Below are positions 33,010 through 41,447 of a DNA stretch of 64,000 nt, piece by piece. Made by a program: the position numbers and the translations under genes. The stretch spans positions 1 through 64,000 of the forward strand of contig CALRQP020000005.1 of assembly GCA_943370355.1 (NCBI GenBank), given 5' to 3'. The notes beneath the pieces were generated by a model. That model ran no database searches and had not been told where the DNA came from. It was given only the letters and a program-made list of their open reading frames with translations. The DNA comes from JADCGM01 sp943370355. GTDB lineage: Bacteria; Pseudomonadota; Alphaproteobacteria; Sphingomonadales; Sphingomonadaceae. Every line of letters begins with the position of its first letter. Within the stretch, counting starts at the first letter, position 1.

Positions 33010-34752
33010 CTAGATACGCACCTTCACATAACGGCCCGGAGCATCCTCGATCGCATTCTGCGGGACACGCGCCGGGACGCGCTCCCCCGATTGCGGGGCG
33101 AGCCAGACGATCCAGTCGGGCCACCAACTGCCCTTGTGCTCAGTCGCGCCGGAGCGGAATTCTTCCAGCGTTGGCGTCAGCTTGTCGTTGGTCCAATGCT
33201 GATATTTGCCTTGGCTCGGCGGATTGACGACGCCGGCGATATGCCCCGACCCCGCGAGCACGAAGCGCGTCGGGCCCTTGAAGTGGCGGGTCAGCTTGAA
33301 CACGGACGGCAGCGGCGCAATGTGATCGTCCTTGCCAGCCTGGATATAGGCGGGCGTTTTGACCGTGGTCAGGTCGATCGGCGTGCCGAGGATCGATATG
33401 CCGCCGGGGGTCGCCAGTTTATTGTCGCGGTAAAGGTCGGCGAGATAGGCGCGGTGCCATTTGGCCGGCACATTGGTCGCGTCCGAATTCCAGTAGAGGA
33501 GGTCGAACGGCGCATAATCCTTGCCGAGCAGATAGTTGTTGACGACATAGCTCCAGATCAGGTCGTTCGAGCGGAGCATGTTGAACGTCGTCGCCATGCT
33601 GCGGCCGTCGAGATAGCCTTTCTCGCCCGCGAGGCTTTCGATCGTCTCCAGCTGCGTGTCGTCGATGAATAGTTTGAGATCGCCGGCATCCTCGAAATCG
33701 ACCTGTGCGGTGAAGAAAGTGGCGCTGGCGACTTTGTCCGCATCGCCATGCGCAGCCATCAGCGCGAGGACGGCTGCGAGCGTCGTACCCGCCACGCAAT
33801 AGCCGATCGTGTGCACCGACGGCACATCGCAGATCCGCCGCACCGTCTCGATTGCGGTGAGGAAGCCTTCCTCGACATAGCTGTCGAGCGTCACGTCCCT
33901 GAAGCTCGCATCGGGATTGGCCCAGGACACGACGAATACCGTCAGACCCTGAGCCACGGCCCAGCGGATGAAGCTTTTCTCGGGCGTCAGGTCGAGAATG
34001 TAGAATTTGTTGATCCAAGGCGGGAAGATCACCAGCGGCGTTGCGAACACCGTGTCGGTCGTCGGGCTATACTGGATGAGCTGGAACATCCGGTTCTCGA
34101 ACACGACCTTGCCCGGCGTTGCCGCGACGTTGCGGCCGACTTCGAACGCCTGCTCGTCGACCATGGTCATGCGGCCGCGCTCGAGGTCGCCGAGCATATG
34201 TTCGAGCCCCTTGGCGAGATTCTCGCCGCCCGATTCCACTGTCGCTTTCATGACCTCAGGGTTGGTCAGCGCGAAGTTCGACGGGCTCATCGCATCGACG
34301 AACTGGCGGGCGTAGAACAGCGCCTTGCCCTTCTCATGCTCGTCGAGCCCTGCGAGCGTACCCATGCTTTCGAGCAGGTGCTGCGAGGCGATCAGATAGG
34401 ATTGCCGCAGGAAGTCGAACGCGGGATTTTCGGTCCAGGCGGGGCCGGCAAAGCGCCGGTCCTTGGTGGCTGCCGCCGGACCCTCGGCGGGATTGCCGCT
34501 CAGGAACGCCTGCCAGAGCTTGATACTGTCCTGCCACAGCGCCGTCTGCGCCGCGAACAGCTTGCCGGGGTCGGCCATTGCAGCGGTCGCAGCCGCCTGC
34601 CACGACGCCATGATTCCGAACGGGTCGGCTCCAAGCGAGCCGTTCGACGACGTCAGTTTTTCCATCATCAGCAGCTGCGCGCGACCCATGAGGTCGGACC
34701 AGCGCTGAAATTGTTCGAGCGGTTGCGGCTCGGCTGCTTCGATCTCGGCCAT
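33010..34752 (-). CDS. phaC: Class I polyhydroxyalkanoate synthase
   Basis: A 580-residue enzyme that polymerises short-chain 3-hydroxyacyl-CoA into storage polyester. The lipase-like box is GYCVAGTTLA with the catalytic Cys at about 319; the Asp is in GKDDHIAPL and the His in LAGSGHIAGVVNPP. Length and the N-terminal domain (MASWQAAATAAMADPGKLF) fit class I, which needs no PhaE or PhaR. phaA, phaB and phasin genes are not in the window. It is transcribed with the downstream TPR/oxygenase gene and divergent from the alaC-like gene. Confidence 0.93.
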   Translation of the reverse strand: MAEIEAAEPQPLEQFQRWSDLMGRAQLLMMEKLTSSNGSLGADPFGIMASWQAAATAAMADPGKLFAAQTALWQDSIKLWQAFLSGNPAEGPAAATKDRRFAGPAWTENPAFDFLRQSYLIASQHLLESMGTLAGLDEHEKGKALFYARQFVDAMSPSNFALTNPEVMKATVESGGENLAKGLEHMLGDLERGRMTMVDEQAFEVGRNVAATPGKVVFENRMFQLIQYSPTTDTVFATPLVIFPPWINKFYILDLTPEKSFIRWAVAQGLTVFVVSWANPDASFRDVTLDSYVEEGFLTAIETVRRICDVPSVHTIGYCVAGTTLAAVLALMAAHGDADKVASATFFTAQVDFEDAGDLKLFIDDTQLETIESLAGEKGYLDGRSMATTFNMLRSNDLIWSYVVNNYLLGKDYAPFDLLYWNSDATNVPAKWHRAYLADLYRDNKLATPGGISILGTPIDLTTVKTPAYIQAGKDDHIAPLPSVFKLTRHFKGPTRFVLAGSGHIAGVVNPPSQGKYQHWTNDKLTPTLEEFRSGATEHKGSWWPDWIVWLAPQSGERVPARVPQNAIEDAPGRYVKVRI

Positions 34753-34834
34753 CTTCCCCTCGCCAATCCGGCTGTGCGGCGCTTATAACGCGCGCGCAGC
34801 AAGGCTGCACTGCCGTACGAGAAAGTTTCAACCC

Positions 34835-36046
34835 ATGTCCGAAGAATTCTACCGCATCCGCCGTCTGCCGCCTTATGTCATCGCCGAAGTCAACGCGATG
34901 CGGGCAGCAGCACGAGCGCGCGGCGAGGATATCATCGACCTAGGCATGGGCAATCCGGACCTGCCGCCGCCGCCGCATGTCATCGCTAAACTGTGCGAAG
35001 TCGCGGCCAAGCCCGATGCGCATGGTTATTCGGCCTCCAAGGGGATTCCGGGACTCAGGAAGGCGCAGGCCGGTTATTATGCGCGCCGCTTCGGGGTCGA
35101 TCTTGATCCTGAGACCGAGGTCGTGGTCACGCTCGGATCGAAGGAGGGCCTGGCCAACCTTGCGCAGGCGATCACTGCGCCTGGCGATGTCGTGCTCGCG
35201 CCGAACCCGAGCTACCCGATCCACACCTTTGGCTTCTCGATTGTCGGCGCGACGATCCGCTCGATTCCGGCATCGCCGGGGCCGGGTTTTTTCGAATCGC
35301 TCGAACGCGCGATGAAGTTCACGGCGCCGAAGCCGACCGTGCTGGTGATGGGCTATCCGTCCAACCCGACCGCCGAGGTCGTCGACCATGACTTTTACGT
35401 GAAGGTCGTCGCCTTCGCGAAAGAATATGGGCTGCTGGTCATCTCGGATCTCGCCTATTCCGAACTCTATTATGACGGCATCCCGACGCCTTCGATCCTG
35501 CAGGTGCCGGGCGCGAAGGATGTGGCGGTCGAGTTCACCTCGATGTCGAAGACTTATTCGATGGCCGGCTGGCGCATCGGATTTGCTTGCGGCAACAAGC
35601 GCATGATTTCGGCGCTGACGCGGGTGAAATCCTATCTCGACTATGGTGCCTTTACGCCGATCCAGGCTGCGGCCGTCGCTGCGATCAACGGGCCGCAGGA
35701 TATCGTCGAGTCGAACCGCCAGCTCTACAAGGCGCGCCGAGACGTGCTCGTCGAAAGCTTCGGCCGGGCGGGGTGGGAAATCCCGTCCCCGCGCGCCTCG
35801 ATGTTCTGCTGGGCCCCGCTGCCCCCGGCACTTGCCCATATGGGCAGCCTCGAATTTTCGAAGCAGCTACTGACCCATGCCCAGGTCGCCGTCGCTCCGG
35901 GCGTGGGGTACGGCGAGGAAGGCGAGGGCTTCGTCCGCATCGCGATGGTCGAGAACGAACACCGCATCCGCCAGGCCGCGAGGAACGTGAAGCGGTATTT
36001 GCAGAGCATGGGCGTCAACACGCCGGCGATGAAAGCGTCGGGCTGA
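34835..36046 (+). CDS. alaC: Class I/II aminotransferase, AlaC-like
   Basis: A 403-residue fold-type I PLP enzyme. It contains DLGMGNPDLPPPPHVI (about 32-47), SKGIPGLRKA, TLGSKEGLANLAQA, MGYPSNPTAEVVD and the PLP Lys in SMSKTYSMAGWRIGFACG (about 230-247). These match AlaC-type glutamate-pyruvate aminotransferases, often labelled LL-diaminopimelate aminotransferase. The TGA overlaps the hom ATG by 1 nt, a linkage with the aspartate pathway common in this group. Confidence 0.88.
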   Translation: MSEEFYRIRRLPPYVIAEVNAMRAAARARGEDIIDLGMGNPDLPPPPHVIAKLCEVAAKPDAHGYSASKGIPGLRKAQAGYYARRFGVDLDPETEVVVTLGSKEGLANLAQAITAPGDVVLAPNPSYPIHTFGFSIVGATIRSIPASPGPGFFESLERAMKFTAPKPTVLVMGYPSNPTAEVVDHDFYVKVVAFAKEYGLLVISDLAYSELYYDGIPTPSILQVPGAKDVAVEFTSMSKTYSMAGWRIGFACGNKRMISALTRVKSYLDYGAFTPIQAAAVAAINGPQDIVESNRQLYKARRDVLVESFGRAGWEIPSPRASMFCWAPLPPALAHMGSLEFSKQLLTHAQVAVAPGVGYGEEGEGFVRIAMVENEHRIRQAARNVKRYLQSMGVNTPAMKASG

Positions 36047-37338
36047 TGACCACGCCACTCCGCGTCGGCCTCGCCGGTCTCGGAACGGTCGGGGCAGGCG
36101 TCGTCAAGCTGCTCGACGCCAATCGCGAATTGGTCGAGCGGCGGGCCAATCGCTCCATCGTCGTGACCGCCATTTCGGCGCGCGACCGGGGCCGGGAGCG
36201 CGGGGTCGATTTGTCCGCTTTTGCCTGGGTCGATGACGCGACCGAACTTGCGGCACGCGACGATGTCGATGTCGTTGTCGAACTGGTCGGCGGCGCAGAT
36301 GGGCCGGCGCTGACGCTGGCGCGGCGCACGCTCGCGGCGGGCAAGGCGTTCGTTACCGCGAACAAGGCGATGCTCGCGCATCATGGGCTGGAACTCGCCG
36401 AGGCTGCCGAAAAGGCTGGAGCCGCGCTGAAATATGAAGCGGCCGTCGCGGGCGGCATCCCGGTCATCAAGGGCCTGCGCGAGGGCGCTGCCGCCAACGA
36501 ACTGAGCCAAGTTTACGGCATCCTCAACGGCACCTGCAATTTCATTCTGACTGCGATGGAAAAGGACGGCCGCAGCTTCGCAGAGGTGCTCGGCGAAGCG
36601 CAAAGGCTCGGCTATGCCGAAGCCGATCCGACCTTCGACATCGACGGCATCGACGCCGCGCACAAGCTCGCGATCCTCGCCAGCCTGTCGTTCGGCGCGC
36701 GGCCCGACTTTGCCGGTGTCGCGACCCAGGGCATCCGCGAGGTCGATGCCGCAGATATCAGCCATGCCGCTGCACTCGGTTACCGCGTCAAGCTCGTGGG
36801 ACTCGCGAAGCTCGAAGGCGGTGGTCTGTTCCAACGTGTGCATCCCTGTCTCGTGCCGCTCGCGCACCCGCTGGCGCATGTCGACGGATCGCTGAATGCC
36901 GTGGTTGCCGAGGGCAATTTTGTCGGCCGCCTATTCTTCCAGGGACGCGGTGCGGGCGAGGGACCGACGGCAAGCGCCGTTGTCGCCGATCTCATTGACG
37001 TGGCGCGCGGGGAGATCGGTCCGGCGTTTGCGATGCCGGCTGCCAAGCTCGCAGCACTCCCCGCCGCTTCGCAGGGCGATCATGTCGGGCGCTATTATCT
37101 GCGCCTGACCGTCGCCGATCTGCCCGGTGTGCTCGCGGAACTCACGGCAGCGCTCCGCGACGAAAGCGTCAGCATTGAAAGCCTGATCCAGCGCGGCGTC
37201 GCGGCCAATGGCGGCGTTTATGTCGTAATGGTCACGCATGAAGCGGCCGAAAGCGCGGTGCGCGCGGCGCTTGCGCGGATGACGGCAGGCGACAGCGTCA
37301 TCGGCGCGCCGATGATGATGCATATTCTCGACTTCTAG
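36046..37338 (+). CDS. hom: Homoserine dehydrogenase
   Basis: The 430-residue enzyme reduces aspartate semialdehyde to homoserine on the way to threonine and methionine. The NAD(P) motif is GLAGLGTVGAGVVKLL (about 7-22); the catalytic region has GILNGTCNFIL and DIDGIDAAHKLAILASL. The last about 80 residues (RLTVADLPGVLAELTAALRD) form an ACT domain, which usually gives threonine feedback control. ATG at 36046 overlaps the preceding stop (TGATG). Confidence 0.95.
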   Translation: MTTPLRVGLAGLGTVGAGVVKLLDANRELVERRANRSIVVTAISARDRGRERGVDLSAFAWVDDATELAARDDVDVVVELVGGADGPALTLARRTLAAGKAFVTANKAMLAHHGLELAEAAEKAGAALKYEAAVAGGIPVIKGLREGAAANELSQVYGILNGTCNFILTAMEKDGRSFAEVLGEAQRLGYAEADPTFDIDGIDAAHKLAILASLSFGARPDFAGVATQGIREVDAADISHAAALGYRVKLVGLAKLEGGGLFQRVHPCLVPLAHPLAHVDGSLNAVVAEGNFVGRLFFQGRGAGEGPTASAVVADLIDVARGEIGPAFAMPAAKLAALPAASQGDHVGRYYLRLTVADLPGVLAELTAALRDESVSIESLIQRGVAANGGVYVVMVTHEAAESAVRAALARMTAGDSVIGAPMMMHILDF

Positions 37339-37387
37339 CGGCGGCGGGGGTATCGCACCGCATCCCATCCCCGATCCGGAAGATTTC

Positions 37388-38371
37388 ATGGTCCAAGCCA
37401 GCCAGACCCTCGACCGCGTGCTCGTGCTCGAGATGGTGCGCGTCACCGAATGCGCCGCAATCGCTGCCTCCAAGCTGATCGGCCGCGGCGACGAGAAGGC
37501 CGCCGACGCGGCCGCCGTCGATGCGATGCGCGGTGCGCTTAACGAACTCGATTTCGACGGCACCATCGTGATCGGCGAGGGCGAGCGCGACGAAGCCCCG
37601 ATGCTCTACATCGGCGAGAAGGTCGGCCGCGCGATCGGCACAGGGCCGAAGATCGACATCGCGCTCGATCCGCTCGAAGGCACGACGATCACCGCAAAAG
37701 CGGGCCCTAACGCATTGGCAGTGCTCGCAATTGCTGAACAGGGTGGCCTGCTCAATGCGCCCGACGTTTACATGGACAAGATGGCGATCGGCCCCGGCTA
37801 TCCAGCCGATGTCATCGACCTCAACCGCAGCGTTACAGACAACGTCTGTTCGCTCGCGAAGGCCAAGGGCGTTGGGCCCTCCGAGATCATCACCTGCGTG
37901 CTCGACCGCCCGCGCCACGAGAAACTCATCGCCGAACTGCGTTCGCTCGGCTGCGGCATCATGCTGATCCCGGACGGTGACGTGGCCGGTGTCATCGCAA
38001 CGACCAATCCCGATACGAGCATTGATCTCTACCTGGGGTCGGGCGGCGCACCCGAAGGCGTGCTGGCGGCGGCCGCACTGCGCTGCGTCGGTGGGCAGTT
38101 CCAGGGTCGCCTGCTGTTCCGCAACGAGGATGAGCGCGGCCGCGCGCGCCGCTGGGGTATCGAAGACCTCGACCGCGTCTATCATCTCAACGACCTCGCC
38201 AAGGGCGACGTGATCTTCGCCGCGACCGGCGTCACTGACGGCTCGCTGCTGAAAGGCGTCAAGCGGCTGCGCGACCGTACCATCACCACTCAGTCAGTGG
38301 TGATGCGCGCCTCCAGCGGCACGGTCCGCTGGGTCAGCGGCGAGCACCGGCGCGAAGTCGTCAAGGACTGA
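37388..38371 (+). CDS. glpX: Class II fructose-1,6-bisphosphatase
   Basis: The 327-residue protein hydrolyses fructose-1,6-bisphosphate in gluconeogenesis. GlpX signatures are VIGEGERDEAPMLYIGE (about 60-76), DIALDPLEGTTITAK (about 85-99), LVCSLAKA-like and GSGGAPEGVLAAAALRCVGG (about 218-237). It follows hom by 49 nt and precedes recJ by 7 nt on the same strand, so these genes are probably one transcript. Confidence 0.94.
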   Translation: MVQASQTLDRVLVLEMVRVTECAAIAASKLIGRGDEKAADAAAVDAMRGALNELDFDGTIVIGEGERDEAPMLYIGEKVGRAIGTGPKIDIALDPLEGTTITAKAGPNALAVLAIAEQGGLLNAPDVYMDKMAIGPGYPADVIDLNRSVTDNVCSLAKAKGVGPSEIITCVLDRPRHEKLIAELRSLGCGIMLIPDGDVAGVIATTNPDTSIDLYLGSGGAPEGVLAAAALRCVGGQFQGRLLFRNEDERGRARRWGIEDLDRVYHLNDLAKGDVIFAATGVTDGSLLKGVKRLRDRTITTQSVVMRASSGTVRWVSGEHRREVVKD

Positions 38372-38378
38372 TGCGCCC

Positions 38379-40148
38379 ATGACCGCCGTCTTCGGCGTCG
38401 AGCGGTCGATCCTTGGGCAGCCATGGCGGTGGCGGGGCGGGCGCGAGCGCGGGGTGGGCGCGGGAAGTGCGTCCGGCCTCGCCGACATGCTCGCCCAGCT
38501 CTATCTCGCACGCGGCGCCGATCTGGCCGATCTAGACCGGCTGCGCAGTCCGACGATCCGTGACTGGCTGCCAGACCCGTCGATCTTTCGCGGCATGGAC
38601 GATGCAGCGGCGCGCGTGGTGAAAGCGATCCAGGCGCGCGAGCCCATCGTGGTATTCGGCGACTATGACGTCGACGGGGCGACAAGCGCGGCGGTGCTGA
38701 TCCGCAATCTGCGCGCCTGCGGCGCGGACGCCGACCATTATATCCCCGACCGGCTCATGGAAGGCTATGGCCCCGGCGGCGATGCGCTGGAGATGCTTGC
38801 GGCCAAGGGCAAGAAGCTGGCGATCACCGTCGATTGCGGAACCCAGGCGTTCGAGGCACTGGCGCGAGCGAAGGCGGCGGGTCTCGATGTCGTGGTTGTC
38901 GATCATCACAAGGCGTCGACCGAGCTTCCCGGCTGTATTGCCGTCGTCAATCCGAACCGTCTCGACGAGAGTGCCGAGGCGGCAGGCTATGGTCACCTTG
39001 CAGCGGTTGGCATGGCGTTCATGCTCGCGGTTGCCGTCAACCGGCAGCTACGCGCCGAAGGCTGGTTCGCACAGCGGCCCGAGCCGAAGCTCATCGACCT
39101 GCTCGACCTCGTCGCGCTCGGGACGGTCGCCGATGTCGTATCGCTGACCGGGCTCAACCGCGCCTTCGTCGCGCAGGGCGTCAAGGTCATGGCGCAGCGC
39201 AAGAATATCGGCATGGCGGCGCTCATCGATGTGTCACGGCTCGACCGTGCGCCGCAAGCTGGCGACCTCGGCTTCCTGCTTGGCCCGCGCATCAATGCCG
39301 GCGGCCGGGTCGGCAAATCCGACCTCGGCGTGCGGCTGCTGACCACCGACAATGTCGAGGAAGCCAGGGCGCTTGCCGAGGAACTCGACCGGCTCAACAT
39401 CGAGCGGCGCACCATCGAGACGCTGGTGACCGAAGCCGCGACCGAAGCGGCGGGCCGCTCGGCGAATGAGGCGGTGGCAGTGATCGCCGGGCATGGCTGG
39501 CATCCGGGCGTGATCGGCATCGTTGCGGGCCGGTTGAAGGAACGGCTCAACAAACCGGCCATCGTGATCGGCATCGATGCCGACGGCATCGGCAAGGGAT
39601 CGGGCCGCTCGCTGCCGGGGGTCGATCTGGGCGGGGCGATCCTTGCCGCCAAGGATGAGGGGTTGCTCATTGCCGGCGGCGGTCATGCGATGGCGGCGGG
39701 TCTGACCGTTGATGCGGGTAAGATCGCTGCGCTGACCGAATATCTGAACGAGCGGCTGGCCGGTGACGTCGCGCGGTCGCGCGATTCGACGTCGTTGCAG
39801 CTCGACGCCGCGCTCACCGTCGGTGGCGTGTCGATCGACCTCGCCGAGGCGCTGGAAGGGGCGGGTCCTTATGGCATGGGCTGGCCGCAGCCGCGTGTCG
39901 CCGCCGGTCCCTGCTTCATTGTGGGCTGCGACCGCGTCGGCACCGATCACCTGCGGCTGATCCTGAGCTGCCCGGAGGGCGGCCGCCTCAAGGCGATGGC
40001 GTTCCGGCAAGCGGATTCGCCGCTCGGACAGGCGCTGGCCAACAGCCGGGGCCGCAAACTTTATGTCGCGGGACGCATCAAGCGCGACGACTGGGGCAGC
40101 AAACCGAAGGCGGAATTGCATCTCGAAGATGCGGCCTGGGCCGAGTAG
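38379..40148 (+). CDS. recJ: Single-stranded-DNA exonuclease RecJ
   Basis: A 589-residue 5'-3' exonuclease of the DHH superfamily for recombination and repair. It has VFGDYDVDGATSAAVL (about 91-106), CGTQAF, the DHH motif VVVDHHKAS (about 170-178), DLVALGTVADVVSL, GPRINAGGRVG and GGGHAMAAGLTV (DHHA1 domain, about 430). The C-terminal OB-fold region covers the last about 130 residues. A tRNA gene follows after about 50 nt. Confidence 0.95.
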   Translation: MTAVFGVERSILGQPWRWRGGRERGVGAGSASGLADMLAQLYLARGADLADLDRLRSPTIRDWLPDPSIFRGMDDAAARVVKAIQAREPIVVFGDYDVDGATSAAVLIRNLRACGADADHYIPDRLMEGYGPGGDALEMLAAKGKKLAITVDCGTQAFEALARAKAAGLDVVVVDHHKASTELPGCIAVVNPNRLDESAEAAGYGHLAAVGMAFMLAVAVNRQLRAEGWFAQRPEPKLIDLLDLVALGTVADVVSLTGLNRAFVAQGVKVMAQRKNIGMAALIDVSRLDRAPQAGDLGFLLGPRINAGGRVGKSDLGVRLLTTDNVEEARALAEELDRLNIERRTIETLVTEAATEAAGRSANEAVAVIAGHGWHPGVIGIVAGRLKERLNKPAIVIGIDADGIGKGSGRSLPGVDLGGAILAAKDEGLLIAGGGHAMAAGLTVDAGKIAALTEYLNERLAGDVARSRDSTSLQLDAALTVGGVSIDLAEALEGAGPYGMGWPQPRVAAGPCFIVGCDRVGTDHLRLILSCPEGGRLKAMAFRQADSPLGQALANSRGRKLYVAGRIKRDDWGSKPKAELHLEDAAWAE

Positions 40149-40151
40149 CGG

Positions 40152-40180
40152 TTGACCCTCAAGCGCCCCGCCGCTAAGCC
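40152..40180 (+). promoter_or_regulatory. Candidate promoter of tRNA-Glu
   Basis: TTGACC (40152-40157) and TAAGCC (40175-40180) are separated by 17 bp and lie 16 nt upstream of the tRNA, just behind the recJ stop. The -35 is close to the alphaproteobacterial housekeeping consensus; the -10 is a poor match, so confidence is modest. Confidence 0.45.
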
Positions 40181-40196
40181 GCCGCTTCGCTTGAAC

Positions 40197-40272
40197 GGTC
40201 CCATCGTCTAGCGGTCCAGGACGTCGCCCTTTCACGGCGAAGACACGGGTTCGATTCCCGTTGGGATCACCA
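40197..40272 (+). tRNA. tRNA-Glu (anticodon UUC), CCA encoded
   Basis: The 76-nt sequence folds as a cloverleaf: acceptor GGTCCCA/TGGGATC with one G-U pair, anticodon stem GTCGCC...GGCGA with loop CTTTCAC giving anticodon UUC, and T-arm ACGGGTTCGATTCCCGT. The discriminator is A and CCA is encoded at 40270-40272. The sequence from the discriminator onward also takes part in a long downstream hairpin. Confidence 0.95.
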
Positions 40273-40315
40273 CAAGGCTCGGCGATTGCCGGGGGCAATC
40301 GCCGGCTTGTGGTGA
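40267..40315 (+). terminator. Long hairpin overlapping the tRNA 3' end
   Basis: TCACCACAAG (40267-40276) pairs perfectly with CTTGTGGTGA (40306-40315), and inside it GGCGATTGCC (40281-40290) pairs with GGCAATCGCC (40294-40303) across a 3-nt loop. The outer arm includes the discriminator and the CCA end of the tRNA. There is no U-run, so termination would be weak or factor-dependent; processing control is another reading. Confidence 0.6.
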
Positions 40316-40390
40316 TGGCGAGCAAAGCGAGCCTCACCCAGCGATGGGGATGGCAAGCAAAGTGCCCACCCGCGACCTGCCGGAGCTTCC

Positions 40391-40597
40391 ATGTCGAAAC
40401 TCATCACGCTGAAGCTGACCGAAGACGAAGCCGCGATCATTGCCGACGCGCTCGAGACCGATGCCGACGGCTATGACGATTCGATCAAGGATGCCCGTGC
40501 CAACGGCCAGCGTGCCGACGTGGTGACCTTCACCGAAGCCGCCGGCCGCATCCGCGCGGTGCTGGCCAAGGTCCGCGCGCTGGTCGGGGACGAATAG
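40391..40597 (+). CDS. Small acidic protein, unknown function
   Basis: A 68-residue product, MSKLITLKLTEDEAAIIADA at the start and RIRAVLAKVRALVGDE at the end, rich in Ala, Asp and Glu with two predicted helices. No signal peptide or metal motif is seen. The frame has normal high-GC third positions, and the start is spaced from GGAGCTTCC upstream. I do not recognise a function. Confidence 0.7.
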   Translation: MSKLITLKLTEDEAAIIADALETDADGYDDSIKDARANGQRADVVTFTEAAGRIRAVLAKVRALVGDE

Positions 40598-40673
40598 CCT
40601 CCCCGAAATCGTCAGGCTTTCCGCCGCCGCTCCGGCTCGTCATGGTGCGCCCCTGTTGCAAAGGGAGCGCATG

Positions 40674-41447
40674 ATGACCTCGCCAATTTTCGATCTTACC
40701 GGCAAAGCCGCCGTCGTGACCGGATCCTCGCGCGGGATCGGCAAGGCGATCGCGCACCGGCTCGCCGAACATGGTGCCAATGTCGTGGTGTCGAGCCGCA
40801 AGCTCGACGCCTGTCAGGCGGCCGTCGATGAGATCAACGCAGCCGTCGGGCGCGAGGCGGCGATTGCCGTTGCTGCGAACATTGCCTCGAAAGACGACCT
40901 CAAGGCGCTGATTGGCAGCGCTGAGGCGGCCTTCGGCAAGGTCGACATCCTCGTCTGCAATGCGGCGTCCAACCCCTATTTCGGGCCGATGGCGGATATC
41001 GCCGACGAGCAGCTCAACAAAATCCTGCACAATAATATCGTGTCGAACCATTGGCTGGTGCAGCTGACCGCGCCGCAGATGATCGCGCGCAAGACCGGGT
41101 CGATCATCGTGATCTCGTCGATCGGCGGCCTGCGCGCCTCGACGATGATCGGTGCCTATTGCATCTCGAAGGCAGCCGACCTGCAGCTGGTGCGCAATTA
41201 CGCCGCCGAATATGGCCCGCATGGGGTTACGGTGAATGCGATCTGCCCGGGTCTCGTGCAGACCGATTTCGCCAAGGCGCTGTGGGACAATCCGGATATC
41301 CTGAAGCAGTCGACGGCGCATTCCTGCCTCAAGCGGATCGGCCAGCCCGATGAGATTGCCGGCATGGCGGTGTTCCTCGCCTCGAAGGCCGGGGCCTTCA
41401 CGACGGGCCAAGGCTTCCCGATCGACGGCGGGGCGACCATCCTGTGA
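40674..41447 (+). CDS. Short-chain dehydrogenase/reductase
   Basis: A 257-residue SDR of the classical type. It has the NAD(P) motif GKAAVVTGSSRGIGKAIA (about 10-27), NAASNPYFGP in place of NNAG, the catalytic Ser in ISSIGGL and YxxxK as YCISKAA (about 158-164), and NAICPGLVQTDF. GSSRGIG with a following SRK suggests NADP use. ATG 40674 lies 6 nt after GGGAG; ATG 40671 is an alternative. It couples to the next gene by a GTGA overlap. Substrate is unknown. Confidence 0.9.
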   Translation: MTSPIFDLTGKAAVVTGSSRGIGKAIAHRLAEHGANVVVSSRKLDACQAAVDEINAAVGREAAIAVAANIASKDDLKALIGSAEAAFGKVDILVCNAASNPYFGPMADIADEQLNKILHNNIVSNHWLVQLTAPQMIARKTGSIIVISSIGGLRASTMIGAYCISKAADLQLVRNYAAEYGPHGVTVNAICPGLVQTDFAKALWDNPDILKQSTAHSCLKRIGQPDEIAGMAVFLASKAGAFTTGQGFPIDGGATIL

